Shown: positions 1-8,962, counted from the stretch's first letter. The stretch is DNA of 64,000 nt from DASZWJ01 sp963813895 (GCA_963813895.1 CAWFAS010000001.1:124001-188000); one strand, 5' to 3'. Notes: a model not told the origin generated them from the letters alone. Made by a program: numbers and translations.

Positions 1-345
1 ACTCTTGCAACTCATTATGAAAAAGGCTTCGGTGTTCCAAAAAATCCACAAGCAGCATACGAACTCTATAAAGAAATAGCAGATAAGAAAGAAAAAGACG
101 CAGATGCTATCCTTGGGCGTTGTTACGAAAAAACAATCCCTAAACTTATTTTGATAATTTTCGTTGCGCGCATAATACTCTCTATAAAACATTATTATAT
201 TTTTAACTTTGATTCATTGAGCCCTGTCCTTTTACTATTTTTAATAGCTAGAACCACTTTCATTAGTTATCCCTCATGCGATTTGGCTGGTCGTGCGCAC
301 GGAAGCCGATATGCAATCTTTTTACGAGTTGGCGCACGATGGTAA
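1..345 (+). pseudogene. Sel1-repeat protein fragment, open at left edge
   Basis: The frame is open from the first base. It begins with a Sel1/TPR-like helix pair: ATHYEKGFGVPKNPQAAYEL is the typical 'A..YE.G.GV.kn...A..ly' pattern, followed by the start of another unit (DADAILGRCYEKT). After about residue 48 the match stops and the frame continues as a hydrophobic, non-repeat tail to a stop at 345. This looks like a Sel1 gene joined to unrelated sequence at about base 140, so the product is probably a broken remnant. Two other Sel1 proteins lie in the window. The 5' part is outside the window, so the full length is unknown. Confidence 0.6.
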
Positions 346-556
346 CCCACGCAGTCCATTAACGCAATCCCTCAAAAAACGCCGGAAAATTGTCTTTTTT
401 CATCGACCTGATTATTGCCTGGCAGATATTCAGGAATGGGTGGTGAAGGATGCCGTCACGCTGAAGCAATGGTAGATTTATTATGCGAAAACAGCTAATA
501 AGCTGGCAGACTATATTGAAAAGGCGCCGGGCAATTATGTAGAAGTGCGGCTGTAA
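293..556 (+). pseudogene. Unrecognised gene fragment interrupted by an in-frame TAG
   Basis: A GTG-started frame runs to TAG at 473-475. The same frame then stays open to TAA at 554-556 with normal-looking coding (IYYAKTANKLADYIEKAPGN). The two pieces read as one 87-codon protein fragment with a nonsense codon. I do not recognise the family. The base composition is more GC-rich than the flanks, which suggests a different origin. It overlaps the tail of the preceding Sel1 fragment, which places a junction near base 290. Confidence 0.35.
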
Positions 557-707
557 AATTAGGCGTTAAAAAATTTTCATTTTCAACTTTTGAATAAAAA
601 ACAAGGATTTTGGCGAGTATCTTTCGCCTTTACGTAGGCCCACTTCTAGTGATGCTTGACCGGGCAGCTGTTTTTGTGAGGCCAAATACTAGCTTTACAT
701 GAGAGAT

Positions 708-917
708 CTACATTATTGCACAATCTGATTTACTTTTATTCTCTGGATTTTGTATCGCTTGCTTTTTAAAAATATTGAAATTATATTTAATGTCATCAAC
801 CTGAGATTCGCCTCCAGAGCTACTATTATTCGATCTATCCTTAAAGCTTGTTGCCGCTCCCAGTAGAACCGTAGAATTTGGCCAAATCTCATAAGGATTG
901 TGAAATGAAACGTTACC
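708..917 (-). pseudogene. C-terminal remnant ending in a CaaX box (CAIM)
   Basis: On the minus strand a frame without a start codon runs from about 917 to TAG at 708-710. Its last residues are ENKSKSDCAIM, a lysine-containing stretch followed by Cys-Ala-Ile-Met. A terminal C-a-a-M box is the classic signal for farnesylation by the eukaryotic host. It is used by some Legionella effectors and by Ras/Rab-like GTPases. Only about 69 codons remain and the 5' end runs into the start of the permease on the other strand, so this is a remnant, not a working gene. The parent family cannot be named. Confidence 0.4.
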
Positions 918-2449
918 TTAGCGCACCAGGTCTTTTATGGATCGCATTGACCAGCATGATAGGTTCCGGCTGGTTGTTTGGAGCCCTGTATTCCGCCCAC
1001 TTCGCTGGTCCCGCTGCTATGATTGCCTGGCCGCTAGCCGGATTCTTATTACTCTTTGTCGCTTTGTGTTATGCCGAAGTAGCCACTATGTTTCCTCAAG
1101 CGGATAGCCTTTCGCGTTTGCCACTTTATACGCATGGTCACCTCACCAGCGTTATTATGAGTTGCTTGGCATGGATTTCTTTGGCCATCATTCCCGTGGT
1201 GGAAACCCAAGGTTTGATGCAATATGCCAGCAATTATTCACCCAATTTAATGACTCATCAAGGCATACATTATTCTATGACCACCTTGGGTTATCTGGTG
1301 GCTTTGTTTTTATTGCTAAGTTTCACGTTGCTGAATTTCTTCGGAATTAAATTATTTGCGCGGGTCAATGCCATTTTTACCATATGGAAATTACTAGTTC
1401 CCACCCTCACCATCATTTGCCTTTTGCTGGTAAATTTTTATCCTGCTAATTTTTCTAAATACGATGGGTTTATGCCCTATGGCTGGCACGGGGTGATGGC
1501 AGCCATGTCAAGCGGGGGTGTGTTGTTTTCATTGCTAGGTTTTAGGCAAGTCGTCGTCATGATGAGTCAAATTGAGAAACCTGGGAAGTATGTGCCGCTC
1601 ATATTAATAAGTGCAATAGCATTAACCACCTTGCTTTACACGGGATTGCAATTAGCATTCATTGGCAGCATGCGACCGCAGGATTTACTCCATGGTTGGG
1701 CTAATTTGTCTTTCAGTGGTCAGGCTGGCCCTTTTGCGGCTTTGGCGGCTTTTTCTGGTATGCTTTGGCTTAGCCGCTTGTTGTATGTGGATGCATTGCT
1801 TTCACCTTACTCAACCGCCTTAGTGTATTCCACTACGAGTGCTCAAATGCTGGCAAGTTTAGGGTCAATGCAAGAAGCACCTAGACAGCTGGCTAAGACT
1901 AATAAATTTCAAGCTCCCTGGATCAGTTTAATTGTCAATTTTTTATTAGCAACCGTGATGCTTTTTTTGCTACCCAACTGGCAACGAACCGCTGCGTTTA
2001 TCGTCACCGTATTAATGATCAGTTATGTTATCGGCCCTGTGAGCTTGATTTGTCTGCGCAGACAACTACCTGCTTACACTCGGCCATTCCGCTTAAGATG
2101 CGCTCCTTTAATTGCAATTGTCGGGTTTTATGTTTGTACTGCTGGAGCGTATTGGTCGGGATTGAGAAGTATACTCGTATTATTAGTATTAACCGCCCTA
2201 TGCTTATTGAGCTATTTATTTTATTTTCGTATTCTAAAAAAAATCAAAAGCGCCTATGATGTACGCCATGTCATCTGGTTATTGGTTTATCTTGGTGGGC
2301 TGGGAATATTTTCTTATCTGGGCAATTATGGTGGCAGACATTTCATTCCACAATACTGGGATCAGCTCTATTTACTTGGGTTTAGCTGGCTGATTTTAGG
2401 TTTAGCTTTATTATGCCGCAAGCCGGCAATATCTATCCATGAAGCTTGA
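905..2449 (+). CDS. APC-superfamily amino acid permease
   Basis: About 514 residues with a dozen or more hydrophobic segments. The amino end (GLLWIALTSMIGSGWLFGAL) is the conserved first-helix 'IGSG' motif of amino acid/polyamine/organocation transporters. It should import an amino acid or polyamine across the inner membrane; the substrate cannot be read from sequence. A TTG start at 878 is possible, but the AAGGA at 892-896 sits 8 bases before the ATG at 905, which I therefore prefer. It is one of two APC permeases in the window, consistent with an intracellular bacterium that feeds on host amino acids. Confidence 0.85.
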   Translation: MKRYLSAPGLLWIALTSMIGSGWLFGALYSAHFAGPAAMIAWPLAGFLLLFVALCYAEVATMFPQADSLSRLPLYTHGHLTSVIMSCLAWISLAIIPVVETQGLMQYASNYSPNLMTHQGIHYSMTTLGYLVALFLLLSFTLLNFFGIKLFARVNAIFTIWKLLVPTLTIICLLLVNFYPANFSKYDGFMPYGWHGVMAAMSSGGVLFSLLGFRQVVVMMSQIEKPGKYVPLILISAIALTTLLYTGLQLAFIGSMRPQDLLHGWANLSFSGQAGPFAALAAFSGMLWLSRLLYVDALLSPYSTALVYSTTSAQMLASLGSMQEAPRQLAKTNKFQAPWISLIVNFLLATVMLFLLPNWQRTAAFIVTVLMISYVIGPVSLICLRRQLPAYTRPFRLRCAPLIAIVGFYVCTAGAYWSGLRSILVLLVLTALCLLSYLFYFRILKKIKSAYDVRHVIWLLVYLGGLGIFSYLGNYGGRHFIPQYWDQLYLLGFSWLILGLALLCRKPAISIHEA

Positions 2450-2514
2450 CTTTTAACAGCCTCCGTTGACCCGATCTGATTTCGCGTTGACTCACCAAAT
2501 TACCTAACTTTAGA

Positions 2515-2715
2515 ATGTACAAAAGTGATCCCGCTGACTTTACCACCTGGGGTAAGGATGCCGTGGTCTGTGACCCAGGGGCTAAAAAATGTTTCTTTGC
2601 TCATGAAATTCCAGAGAAACTGAATAATTTTAAAATGGTTAATGAATATGATCAAACAGCTAAAGGTAATTCAAAGGCATTGATCTCTACTCCTATGGGC
2701 TCACTTGAGTCCTAA
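2515..2715 (+). pseudogene. C-terminal fragment, papain-like-domain type
   Basis: A 66-residue frame with the phrase TWGKDAVVCDPGAKKCFFA. This resembles the region after the catalytic His in papain-like (YopT/C58-like) effector domains, where an Asp lies in an 'a.vcDpW' setting. No Cys or His box is present upstream and an in-frame stop lies 27 bases before the ATG, so this is probably the 3' stub of a deleted gene. Family assignment rests on pattern memory only. A short unrelated small protein is the alternative. Confidence 0.35.
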
Positions 2716-2900
2716 ATTTCAAACGCTTCAAGTACATGACGCAGTGCACTGCGCAATTGGTGATCCAACGCCCCTTTAAAAATTCTTTCCTGGATAATGT
2801 CGCCACCCTCAATAATGGTAGAATTATTCAATCCTTGCTCATAAGCAGGCACATAATGCGCTGCGATAGTAGCGTGACCACAAATAGGTACGTATGATAC
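2712..2900 (-). pseudogene. PhzF-family fragment fused to unrelated tail
   Basis: On the minus strand a start-less frame contains VPICGHATIAAHYV, the conserved 'CGHATlAa' block of PhzF-type isomerases/epimerases. It continues for about 45 residues to a TAG at 2712-2714 (…HVLEAFEI). The residues after the PhzF block do not continue the family, so this is a short recombinant remnant. Its last codons share wording and DNA (TAAATTTCAAACGCTTC) with the 3' end of the small membrane ORF at 56568-56849, which points to a common recombining segment. Confidence 0.4.
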
Positions 2901-2931
2901 TACAACGAATCAAAGATTTGAGTTAACTCCT

Positions 2932-4032
2932 ATGAACCTCAACACTGAAATACTATTCACCCCTTTTAACTTAAAGGATCAAATCTTAAAAAATCGCATT
3001 GTTATGGCTCCTTTAACTCGCAATAGAGCTGTCCATGGAACAGATGTCCCACAGGCTTTAAATGCCGAATATTATGCACAACGGGCGAGTGCCGGGCTTA
3101 TTATTTCCGAAGCTACACAGATTTCTCCGACTGGAAAAGGTTATGCCTGGACTCCCGGTATTTATTCAGAAGCACAAATAGCAGGTTGGAAAATGGTCAC
3201 CCAGGCGGTTCATGCTCAAGGCGGGTTAATTTATTTACAGCTTTGGCATGTCGGTCGAATTTCTCACCCTTCATTGCAACCCAATGGCGGCAAACCGGTT
3301 GCCCCTTCAGCCATTATGCCTCAAGGACAACGAACCTTTATTGACACTGGCAGTTTTGCAGACATCGGCATGCCACGAGAATTAACTTTGGAAGAAATAC
3401 CTAAAATAGTTAATGATTACCGCATAGCAACGCGTAATGCAATCCAAGCAGGGTTTGATGGTGTTGAAATTCATGCAGCTAACGGTTATCTTCTGCAACA
3501 ATTTTTATCTGATGGCGCAAATCTGCGTCAAGATCAGTATGGTGGTTCGGTGGAAAACCGTCTACGATTTCCGTTAGAAGTAATAAACGCTGTTATCTCG
3601 GAGATAGGTTGTGATCGCGCCGGGATTCGTTTATCACCCGTGACTCCTGCTAATGGAATATTTGATAGCTCCCCTGCAACCATTTACTTTCCGTTCATAC
3701 GCGAACTAAATAAATTGAACATGGCTTACATACATGTGATTGAAGGTGCGACCGGTGGTCCTCGAGATTTCAAAGGTTTCGATTTCCAGGCGTTAAGAAA
3801 AGAATTTTCAGGCGCATGGATGGTAAATAATGGCTATACGCTTGAAATGGCTGTTGAAGCTGTTTCCAGCGACTATGCAGACCTGGTAGCTTTCGGCACT
3901 CCCTTTATCGCCAATCCAGATCTAGTGGAAAGATTTAAACAAAATGCATCGCTCAATCAAGCTGATCCGAGTACGTTTTATGGTGGAGATGAAAAGGGTT
4001 ATACGAATTATCCTCGACGGAATACCTTCTAG
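2932..4032 (+). CDS. nemA: Old-yellow-enzyme alkene reductase (NemA type)
   Basis: 366 residues, the usual length of bacterial OYE-family N-ethylmaleimide reductases. FMN-dependent enzymes of this family reduce activated C=C bonds or nitro groups with NADPH. Visible motifs are NRIVMAPLTRNRA near the start, the substrate-binding HAANGYLLQQF, NLRQDQYGGSVENR in the barrel, and the late NGGY-equivalent MVNNGYTLEMA for flavin phosphate. A cytosolic detoxification role is likely. It stands alone between fragments and a decayed hip locus. Confidence 0.9.
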   Translation: MNLNTEILFTPFNLKDQILKNRIVMAPLTRNRAVHGTDVPQALNAEYYAQRASAGLIISEATQISPTGKGYAWTPGIYSEAQIAGWKMVTQAVHAQGGLIYLQLWHVGRISHPSLQPNGGKPVAPSAIMPQGQRTFIDTGSFADIGMPRELTLEEIPKIVNDYRIATRNAIQAGFDGVEIHAANGYLLQQFLSDGANLRQDQYGGSVENRLRFPLEVINAVISEIGCDRAGIRLSPVTPANGIFDSSPATIYFPFIRELNKLNMAYIHVIEGATGGPRDFKGFDFQALRKEFSGAWMVNNGYTLEMAVEAVSSDYADLVAFGTPFIANPDLVERFKQNASLNQADPSTFYGGDEKGYTNYPRRNTF

Positions 4033-4178
4033 ATTATAGAGGCTAAAGTAGGATTTACTTTCATTAGCTGGCCTCTAACTTCATCCCAAGTCACTTCTTT
4101 ATGCCAAGGTTAAATCTTTACATTCAGAGACAACCTCGGCCACAGTCATAAAATATAATATAGCCTATAGGATATTTA

Positions 4179-4547
4179 TCATCTCTTCGCCAACGTTTGA
4201 AATACCACGTCAAATATTTCCCGGAGTACTCCTGTAATGCCAAAAGCGCAAATGATGATAATCCAAATCAAAAGGCTGCTGTGAAGGTGTTCGAATAACG
4301 CTTGGATTCGAGTCTTAATTCGATCATTATCAGGGAGTAGATTATCAAAAAAATTATAAACAACAGCACCCTGATAGTGTTCTGCAGAAAGTGGGAGGGA
4401 AAGTGAAATAGGGCGGGCACCAGGCATGTCAAGCCATTTTGAATCATAAAGAAAGGTTAGCTCACCCGTGTGCAATTTTTGCAGGAGCCCAACGCGCATA
4501 CCATTCATAAAAATATTCAGAGAATCAATTACCATTCTTCTGTTCAA
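4179..4547 (-). pseudogene. hipA: Truncated hipA (N-subdomain only)
   Basis: The first 85 residues match the amino-terminal subdomain of HipA kinases (NGMRVGLLQKL, LSLPLS, FFDNLLPDNDRIKTRI). Full HipA is about 430 residues; here the kinase core is missing. After residue 86 the frame changes character, and a one-base shift would continue as SQQPFDL, like the 'sRqPFDLL' of E. coli HipA. So there is a frameshift followed by a deletion. It overlaps the upstream hipB by 4 bases (ATGA), the usual hipBA arrangement. No kinase activity is expected. Confidence 0.75.
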
Positions 4548-4774
4548 GGTGTTAAGTTTTTAGCTTTTGATTTTGGAATAACATGCATTTCTAGATTCAG
4601 GGCTGACAGAATTCTAAAGAGAGTCGCTAATTGCGAACGATCTGGCGTATTCTCGAACCGAGATAGGGTCGTTTGTTTTAGACCAACTTTTTCAGTAGTT
4701 TGAGATTGACTCAACTTACTGTGTTTGCGTTGGCTGTGAATGAATTTTGCTAGCGCTTGGGGAGAATGGATCAA
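4544..4774 (-). CDS. hipB: HipB-type antitoxin / XRE helix-turn-helix
   Basis: 76 residues dominated by a helix-turn-helix (LSQSQTTEKVGLKQTTLSRF), the length and layout of HipB. HipB normally binds its own operator and sequesters HipA. Here the partner hipA is broken, so this gene may persist only as a repressor or as an anti-toxin against other HipA proteins. Translation of hipA was coupled to it by a 4-base overlap. Confidence 0.8.
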   Translation of the reverse strand: MIHSPQALAKFIHSQRKHSKLSQSQTTEKVGLKQTTLSRFENTPDRSQLATLFRILSALNLEMHVIPKSKAKNLTP

Positions 4775-4982
4775 TATGGTATGGCCTCATTGCTATCCCT
4801 TCTAGGGGGTTAAAATTAATTTTAGCCCCCTCAGGGGATAAAAACAAGCGATAAATAGTGCCTGTAAGCTGAAATGCTACTCATGTGTAGAGAGCGGGCC
4901 ATTACTAGTTTTTTAGGTAACAGAAGTCCAACTATAGTTCTTTCATAGGCCCTGGTTTTTATTGCTTGGTAAATTTGACAGA

Positions 4983-5012
4983 CGGTCACTAGACAAACTT
5001 GTCTAGTGACCG
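4983..5012. promoter_or_regulatory. Perfect 14-bp inverted repeat, operator-like
   Basis: The arms CGGTCACTAGACAA and TTGTCTAGTGACCG are exact complements with a 2-base centre. The TAGACA/TGTCTA core resembles many TetR-family operators. A consensus -35 hexamer (TTGACA, 4975-4980) abuts it. It lies 30 bp upstream of the ATPase gene at 5043 and no tetR gene is nearby. It may be the control site of that gene or an orphan left by deletion of a regulated gene. Confidence 0.5.
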
Positions 5013-5042
5013 TGTCATTATGTAGTCTCAATAGGAAAACCT

Positions 5043-6326
5043 ATGCTAGCTAACCTATACCCCATACATAACCGATTCATCACCAGTTTTAAAGATTACC
5101 TTGAGGCTGACCCTCATTTATTAGCCTTATCTCAGCTTAAATATCAACATCATTTTAACTGGTGGAAATCCCTTTCCTTCACACCAGGAATCTATATCCT
5201 GACAGGTGGGCGCCAGATAGGAAAATCCACGTCTTGCAAACTGCTTATCAAGCATGTATTGGAAGAAAAATTATTTTCTGCACAAGGGATCTTTTACTTG
5301 CCCTGTGATGAAATATACGATGCGAAACAGTTGGGAGAAACGCTTCGACTCATTTTGGCAAATTTCATACCCCATGAACGATTTTTATTGATAATTGACG
5401 AGGTAGCTTATGTCAAGGATTGGGATCGTGTGATAAAAGCCTTAGCGGATGAAGGACATTTTCAGCAAGGATTATGCTTCTTAACAGGCTCTGATACACT
5501 TATTCTCAAAGAAGCTGCAATGCGTTTTCCAGGTCGAAGGGGAAGAGCAACGCAAACCGATTTTCATTTATACCCGCTTACATTTGCCGAATATGTACAT
5601 TTAATAGCTAACGACAAGAATCCTAGTACAAAAAAATTAGATCAATTTTTCGAACAATATTTACAGTGTGGCGGTTATCTACGAGCTATTAACGATATAG
5701 CTGAAACAGGCGTTATCTCTCCAGCCACTTTCATGACTTATGAACAATGGATTCGTGGAGATTTTTTAAAACGCGGCAAAAATGAGGATACTCTATTAGC
5801 CTTATTGCGAGCGTTATTAGAAATCGGTGTTTCTCAAGCCTCTTATTCGACAGTAACCCAAAAGATGGGAGTAGTGACCAAAGAAACATGCATGGATTAT
5901 TGTCGTCTGTTACAAAGAATGGACATTTTATTCGATCTTCAGGCTTTTGATCAAAACACTCGCCAAGGTTTTTCTAAGAAAGCAAGGAAATTTCATTTTC
6001 TTGATCCATTTATTTATAGGACTTGCTTGAATTGGTTACAACGAGAGATTAACCAAAAACCTGAAGTAAAAGAAAGTACATTAGTCGAAGCATGTGTAGC
6101 TAGTCACTGTTATAGAATTGCCAAAACTTTTTATTGGAAGGCTGAGGGAGAGGTAGACGTTATTTGGCTTAAAAATCAGAAAATTCAAGCAATCGAAGTG
6201 AAATGGTCGGAACAATTGCGCCCAATCGATTTAAAGGTATTAAAGCAATTTAAAAATAGTTTAATTCTTACTAAAATACCTTATTCTGGTGTTATTGAAG
6301 AGATCAAAAGTCTGCCCGGTTTATGA
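5043..6326 (+). CDS. AAA_14/DUF4143-type P-loop ATPase
   Basis: 427 residues. The Walker A motif GGRQIGKST is at residues 55-63 and a Walker B LLIIDEV follows at about 117-123. The carboxy half carries the DUF4143 hallmark, a short nuclease-like block (EGEVDVIWLKNQKIQAIEVK) resembling a PD-(D/E)xK core. This family is abundant in bacteria and archaea, functionally obscure, and often behaves like a mobile or defence-linked gene. A start at 5043 is supported by GGAAAA 3-8 bases upstream. A second, divergent member is at 16497-17708. Confidence 0.8.
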   Translation: MLANLYPIHNRFITSFKDYLEADPHLLALSQLKYQHHFNWWKSLSFTPGIYILTGGRQIGKSTSCKLLIKHVLEEKLFSAQGIFYLPCDEIYDAKQLGETLRLILANFIPHERFLLIIDEVAYVKDWDRVIKALADEGHFQQGLCFLTGSDTLILKEAAMRFPGRRGRATQTDFHLYPLTFAEYVHLIANDKNPSTKKLDQFFEQYLQCGGYLRAINDIAETGVISPATFMTYEQWIRGDFLKRGKNEDTLLALLRALLEIGVSQASYSTVTQKMGVVTKETCMDYCRLLQRMDILFDLQAFDQNTRQGFSKKARKFHFLDPFIYRTCLNWLQREINQKPEVKESTLVEACVASHCYRIAKTFYWKAEGEVDVIWLKNQKIQAIEVKWSEQLRPIDLKVLKQFKNSLILTKIPYSGVIEEIKSLPGL

Positions 6327-6409
6327 ATTTTTAAAATCTATATAATTTGCATGGTTCGTCAATATGCTGCGTTCAGGATGACAGCTATGACGACAGTAAT
6401 TTCTTTGAT

Positions 6410-7315
6410 TTATTGTGGAGGAGCCTGACGCTGGTGCTGCATTTTATTACGCAGGAACTGAACAAAAGATCTTACTTTCGGTAATTCAAAATCATAGGCT
6501 CGATAAAACATAAAAATTTCATAGCTACGAAATTTATATTTCGGCAGCAATTGAACCAACTGTCCTGATTTAATCCATTCTTTTGCAAGCACATCAGCCG
6601 TTAAAAAAATACCTAAACCTGCTAAACCTAACTGTGTAACAGCATCAAAATCACTCATAAACAGTATAGGTGTGGCAGTGGCTAATGAATTTCCATCCGC
6701 TAATGGCAGGAGGTTTTCTGGCTTATATGCGCCATGAGCTATAACCTTGGATTTCAGCAGATCTTGCGCCGATTTGGGAGAGCCGTATTGTTCAATGTAT
6801 TTTGGTGAAGCACATAAAACATTATTAACTTCATATAATTTTATATATTTAAGCTGTTCAGTAAATGGGGGATAAACGGGAAAGCCAACCATTATGTCCA
6901 CATCTTGGCGTGAGAGGTCAGTATAAAATTCTGAAAAAACTATTTCTAATCTAACTTGAGGATTTTCTGCCATATATTCCTGCAGATGATTCAACACAAA
7001 TTTTTTCGAAAGAATAGTTGAAATTAATATTTTTAAATTGCCTTGCGGTTCCTCTTTTTTGGATTCAATGAATTGTTCAAGTGCTGTAACCTCATTCTCA
7101 AGTGCTTTACAGCGATGATAAAACAATTCACCAAATTCAGTAAACTGCACGGATCTAGAACTACGAAGAAAAACTTGTTCACCGATCTGGTTTTCTAAAT
7201 TCTTGATTTGTTTACTCACCGCAGTCGTACTTAGATGCAGAATCTTAGCGGCTTGGGAGAAGCTCATAAATTCAGCTACTTTAATAAAACAGAGGACTTG
7301 ATTCAGGTTTTTCAT
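6410..7315 (-). CDS. LysR-family transcriptional regulator
   Basis: 301 residues, the standard LysR length. The winged helix-turn-helix occupies residues 1-60 (FSQAAKILHLSTTAVSKQIK), followed by the linker helix and a periplasmic-binding-protein-like effector domain. It is divergent from the kinase-like/MBL pair starting at 7459, with about 140 bp between, so those two genes are the likely targets. The intergenic region contains AT-rich GTTAAC repeats that could form the LysR box. Confidence 0.88.
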   Translation of the reverse strand: MKNLNQVLCFIKVAEFMSFSQAAKILHLSTTAVSKQIKNLENQIGEQVFLRSSRSVQFTEFGELFYHRCKALENEVTALEQFIESKKEEPQGNLKILISTILSKKFVLNHLQEYMAENPQVRLEIVFSEFYTDLSRQDVDIMVGFPVYPPFTEQLKYIKLYEVNNVLCASPKYIEQYGSPKSAQDLLKSKVIAHGAYKPENLLPLADGNSLATATPILFMSDFDAVTQLGLAGLGIFLTADVLAKEWIKSGQLVQLLPKYKFRSYEIFMFYRAYDFELPKVRSFVQFLRNKMQHQRQAPPQ

Positions 7316-7438
7316 GACTTATTGTAAGCCTTAAGTTAACAATACGTCAATATAATATCCATTGTTAACTAAAGGTGGTAGATGTAGACTTAAGTGCTGG
7401 ATAGATAATAATATTTTTGAAGGAGCAGCCAAATCATT

Positions 7439-7507
7439 ATGAAATACGAGAAAATTAAATGCGCATTGCAATTTCTGGCACCCATTATATGGGCAAGAGT
7501 ACAATGA
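7439..7507 (+). CDS. Possible 22-codon leader ORF
   Basis: The best Shine-Dalgarno in the intergenic region (GAAGGAG at about 7420) is spaced for the ATG at 7439, not for the downstream gene at 7459. That ATG opens a 22-codon frame (MKYEKIKCALQFLAPIIW…) ending with TGA at 7505-7507, overlapping the start of the next gene in another frame. It may couple translation or may be a false start left by a small indel. No similarity is recognised. Confidence 0.25.
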   Translation: MKYEKIKCALQFLAPIIWARVQ

Positions 7508-8022
7508 TCAGTGACTTCCTTAAGTCACACCCCGAATATCCTTATGAAATTGAAGCTTCTTTTAGATTACAAGAAGAGGAAGGAAGCGAATTTCCCGCAG
7601 CCCCTATATTAGAATGTTTATTAATGGAGCTAGATTATACTATTGAACGCCTTAACCAATGCGCCGGAATAACCAATATTATATTTGATAGATGTCCGGT
7701 GGATTATATTGCCTATGCAATGTATATAAGCCAGCAGGATCAATTGGATATAAACGATAATGAAATTGCTGAAAGATTTCCTTTGATTAAAATGGCGTTA
7801 CAAAATTTGGATTTGATTGTCTTTTTGCCCATCACAAAAGAGCATCTCATACATCATATCGAAGATGAAGACATCATATTTCGTAAAGCAGTTGATAGTT
7901 GCTTTAAGAAACTATATCGCGATGAAATTTACGATATATTCACTGGTTACCAACAGCCAAAAGTCATTGAGCTCTGGGGGAATCGGCAAGAAAGAATTAA
8001 AAAACTGGAGACTTATTTATGA
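7459..8022 (+). CDS. P-loop kinase-like ATPase (AAA_28/NadR-like)
   Basis: 187 residues with an amino-terminal P-loop GTHYMGKST (residues 7-15) and a later FDRCPVDYIAY, the 'D-R-pxDy' block typical of NadR/thymidylate-kinase-like P-loop proteins. It probably phosphorylates a small molecule, but the substrate is unknown. The local ribosome site is weak (GAG at 7448); the stronger one upstream serves another ATG. It overlaps the next gene by 4 bases (ATGA), so both are co-translated, and a LysR gene is divergent. Confidence 0.65.
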   Translation: MRIAISGTHYMGKSTMISDFLKSHPEYPYEIEASFRLQEEEGSEFPAAPILECLLMELDYTIERLNQCAGITNIIFDRCPVDYIAYAMYISQQDQLDINDNEIAERFPLIKMALQNLDLIVFLPITKEHLIHHIEDEDIIFRKAVDSCFKKLYRDEIYDIFTGYQQPKVIELWGNRQERIKKLETYL

Positions 8023-8744
8023 AAACAACCCCGGCTTTGCCACATGACAATATTGAAAAAATTTTTGAGAATTTATATTTCGTTATGGGAAGCAGCATCA
8101 CTCATCATGAGGGGATGAATATACAACACAGTAGCAACATGACCATTGTACGCAACGGCGAAGAGCTCACCTTAATCAATACAATCAGATTGGATGACAA
8201 TGGGCTTCAGCAGTTGGATTCTTTAGGAAAAGTAAAGAATATAGTGAGACTAGGAGCATTTCACGGAAAATATGATGCGTTTTATCTAAATCACTATCAT
8301 GCCAAATTATGGGCATTACCAGGCATGAAAGATGATTGTGGGGGCGGAGTAAATATAACGCCCGATGTAGTCATCTCTTCTGAGGGTGAAATACCTTTTC
8401 CTGAGTGTACATTTTTTGTGTTTGAAACTGCATCATACCCTGAAGCTATTCTATATTTAGCCCAACAAGGCGGCATCTTAATTAGCTGCGATAGCGTGAA
8501 GAATTGGACACTAATAGATCGATTTTTCAGCCCTGAAACTGCAAAAGAGCACCTCGCAGCAGGCGAAATTGGGCCTGCAAAAATTACATTTTGGAGCAAG
8601 GCATGCAATGTAGAAGCTTCTGATTTCTCCAGATTAATGTTACTTTCTTTCCGCCACCTTATTCCTGCACATGGGCAGCCCATTATCAATCATGCAAATA
8701 AGGCAATATTGTCATCCATACAGCAACTTTATGAAGCAAAATAA
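8019..8744 (+). CDS. Metallo-beta-lactamase-fold-like protein
   Basis: 241 residues. The layout follows the MBL fold: an early beta segment with LTLINTIRLDDNGL, a central 'FHGKYDAFYLNHYHAKLW' block in place of the usual HxHxDH, a GGILISCDSVKNW strand supplying an Asp, and a terminal LIPAHGQPI. The metal ligands are atypical, so hydrolase activity is uncertain. This matches a family of MBL-like proteins of unknown function. It is translationally coupled to the P-loop protein before it. Confidence 0.6.
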   Translation: MKTTPALPHDNIEKIFENLYFVMGSSITHHEGMNIQHSSNMTIVRNGEELTLINTIRLDDNGLQQLDSLGKVKNIVRLGAFHGKYDAFYLNHYHAKLWALPGMKDDCGGGVNITPDVVISSEGEIPFPECTFFVFETASYPEAILYLAQQGGILISCDSVKNWTLIDRFFSPETAKEHLAAGEIGPAKITFWSKACNVEASDFSRLMLLSFRHLIPAHGQPIINHANKAILSSIQQLYEAK

Positions 8745-8780
8745 CATTGAAATATTGCTTGGCTTTAAATATTTAAACTA

Positions 8781-8962
8781 AGGCTCTGTAAAACAATAAT
8801 CTATCTTTTTAACATCCCACCTAAGACCCATCTTCGCAGGCGGGAGGGGATAGAAAAACACTTACATAGAACAACTATGCGCGCATTTTTCTACCCCCTC
8901 CCGTCTGCAAATCTGAGTCTCATCTGGGCGCTAAAAAGATAGGTTATTGTTTTACAGAGCCT
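8781..8962. repeat. MITE-like element A, full copy (182 bp hairpin)
   Basis: The two halves are imperfect inverted repeats of about 88 bp. The outer end AGGCTCTGTAAAACAATAA is repeated exactly, in inverse, at the other end. No coding capacity is seen. A collapsed copy of the same ends lies at 63567-63606. The structure suggests a non-autonomous element moved by a transposase encoded elsewhere, or a REP-like hairpin. Confidence 0.75.

Noticed and set aside
4831..5031. 66-residue minus-strand frame before the ATPase
   Set aside because: It runs through the palindrome and promoter-like sequence, lacks a ribosome site and resembles no family.
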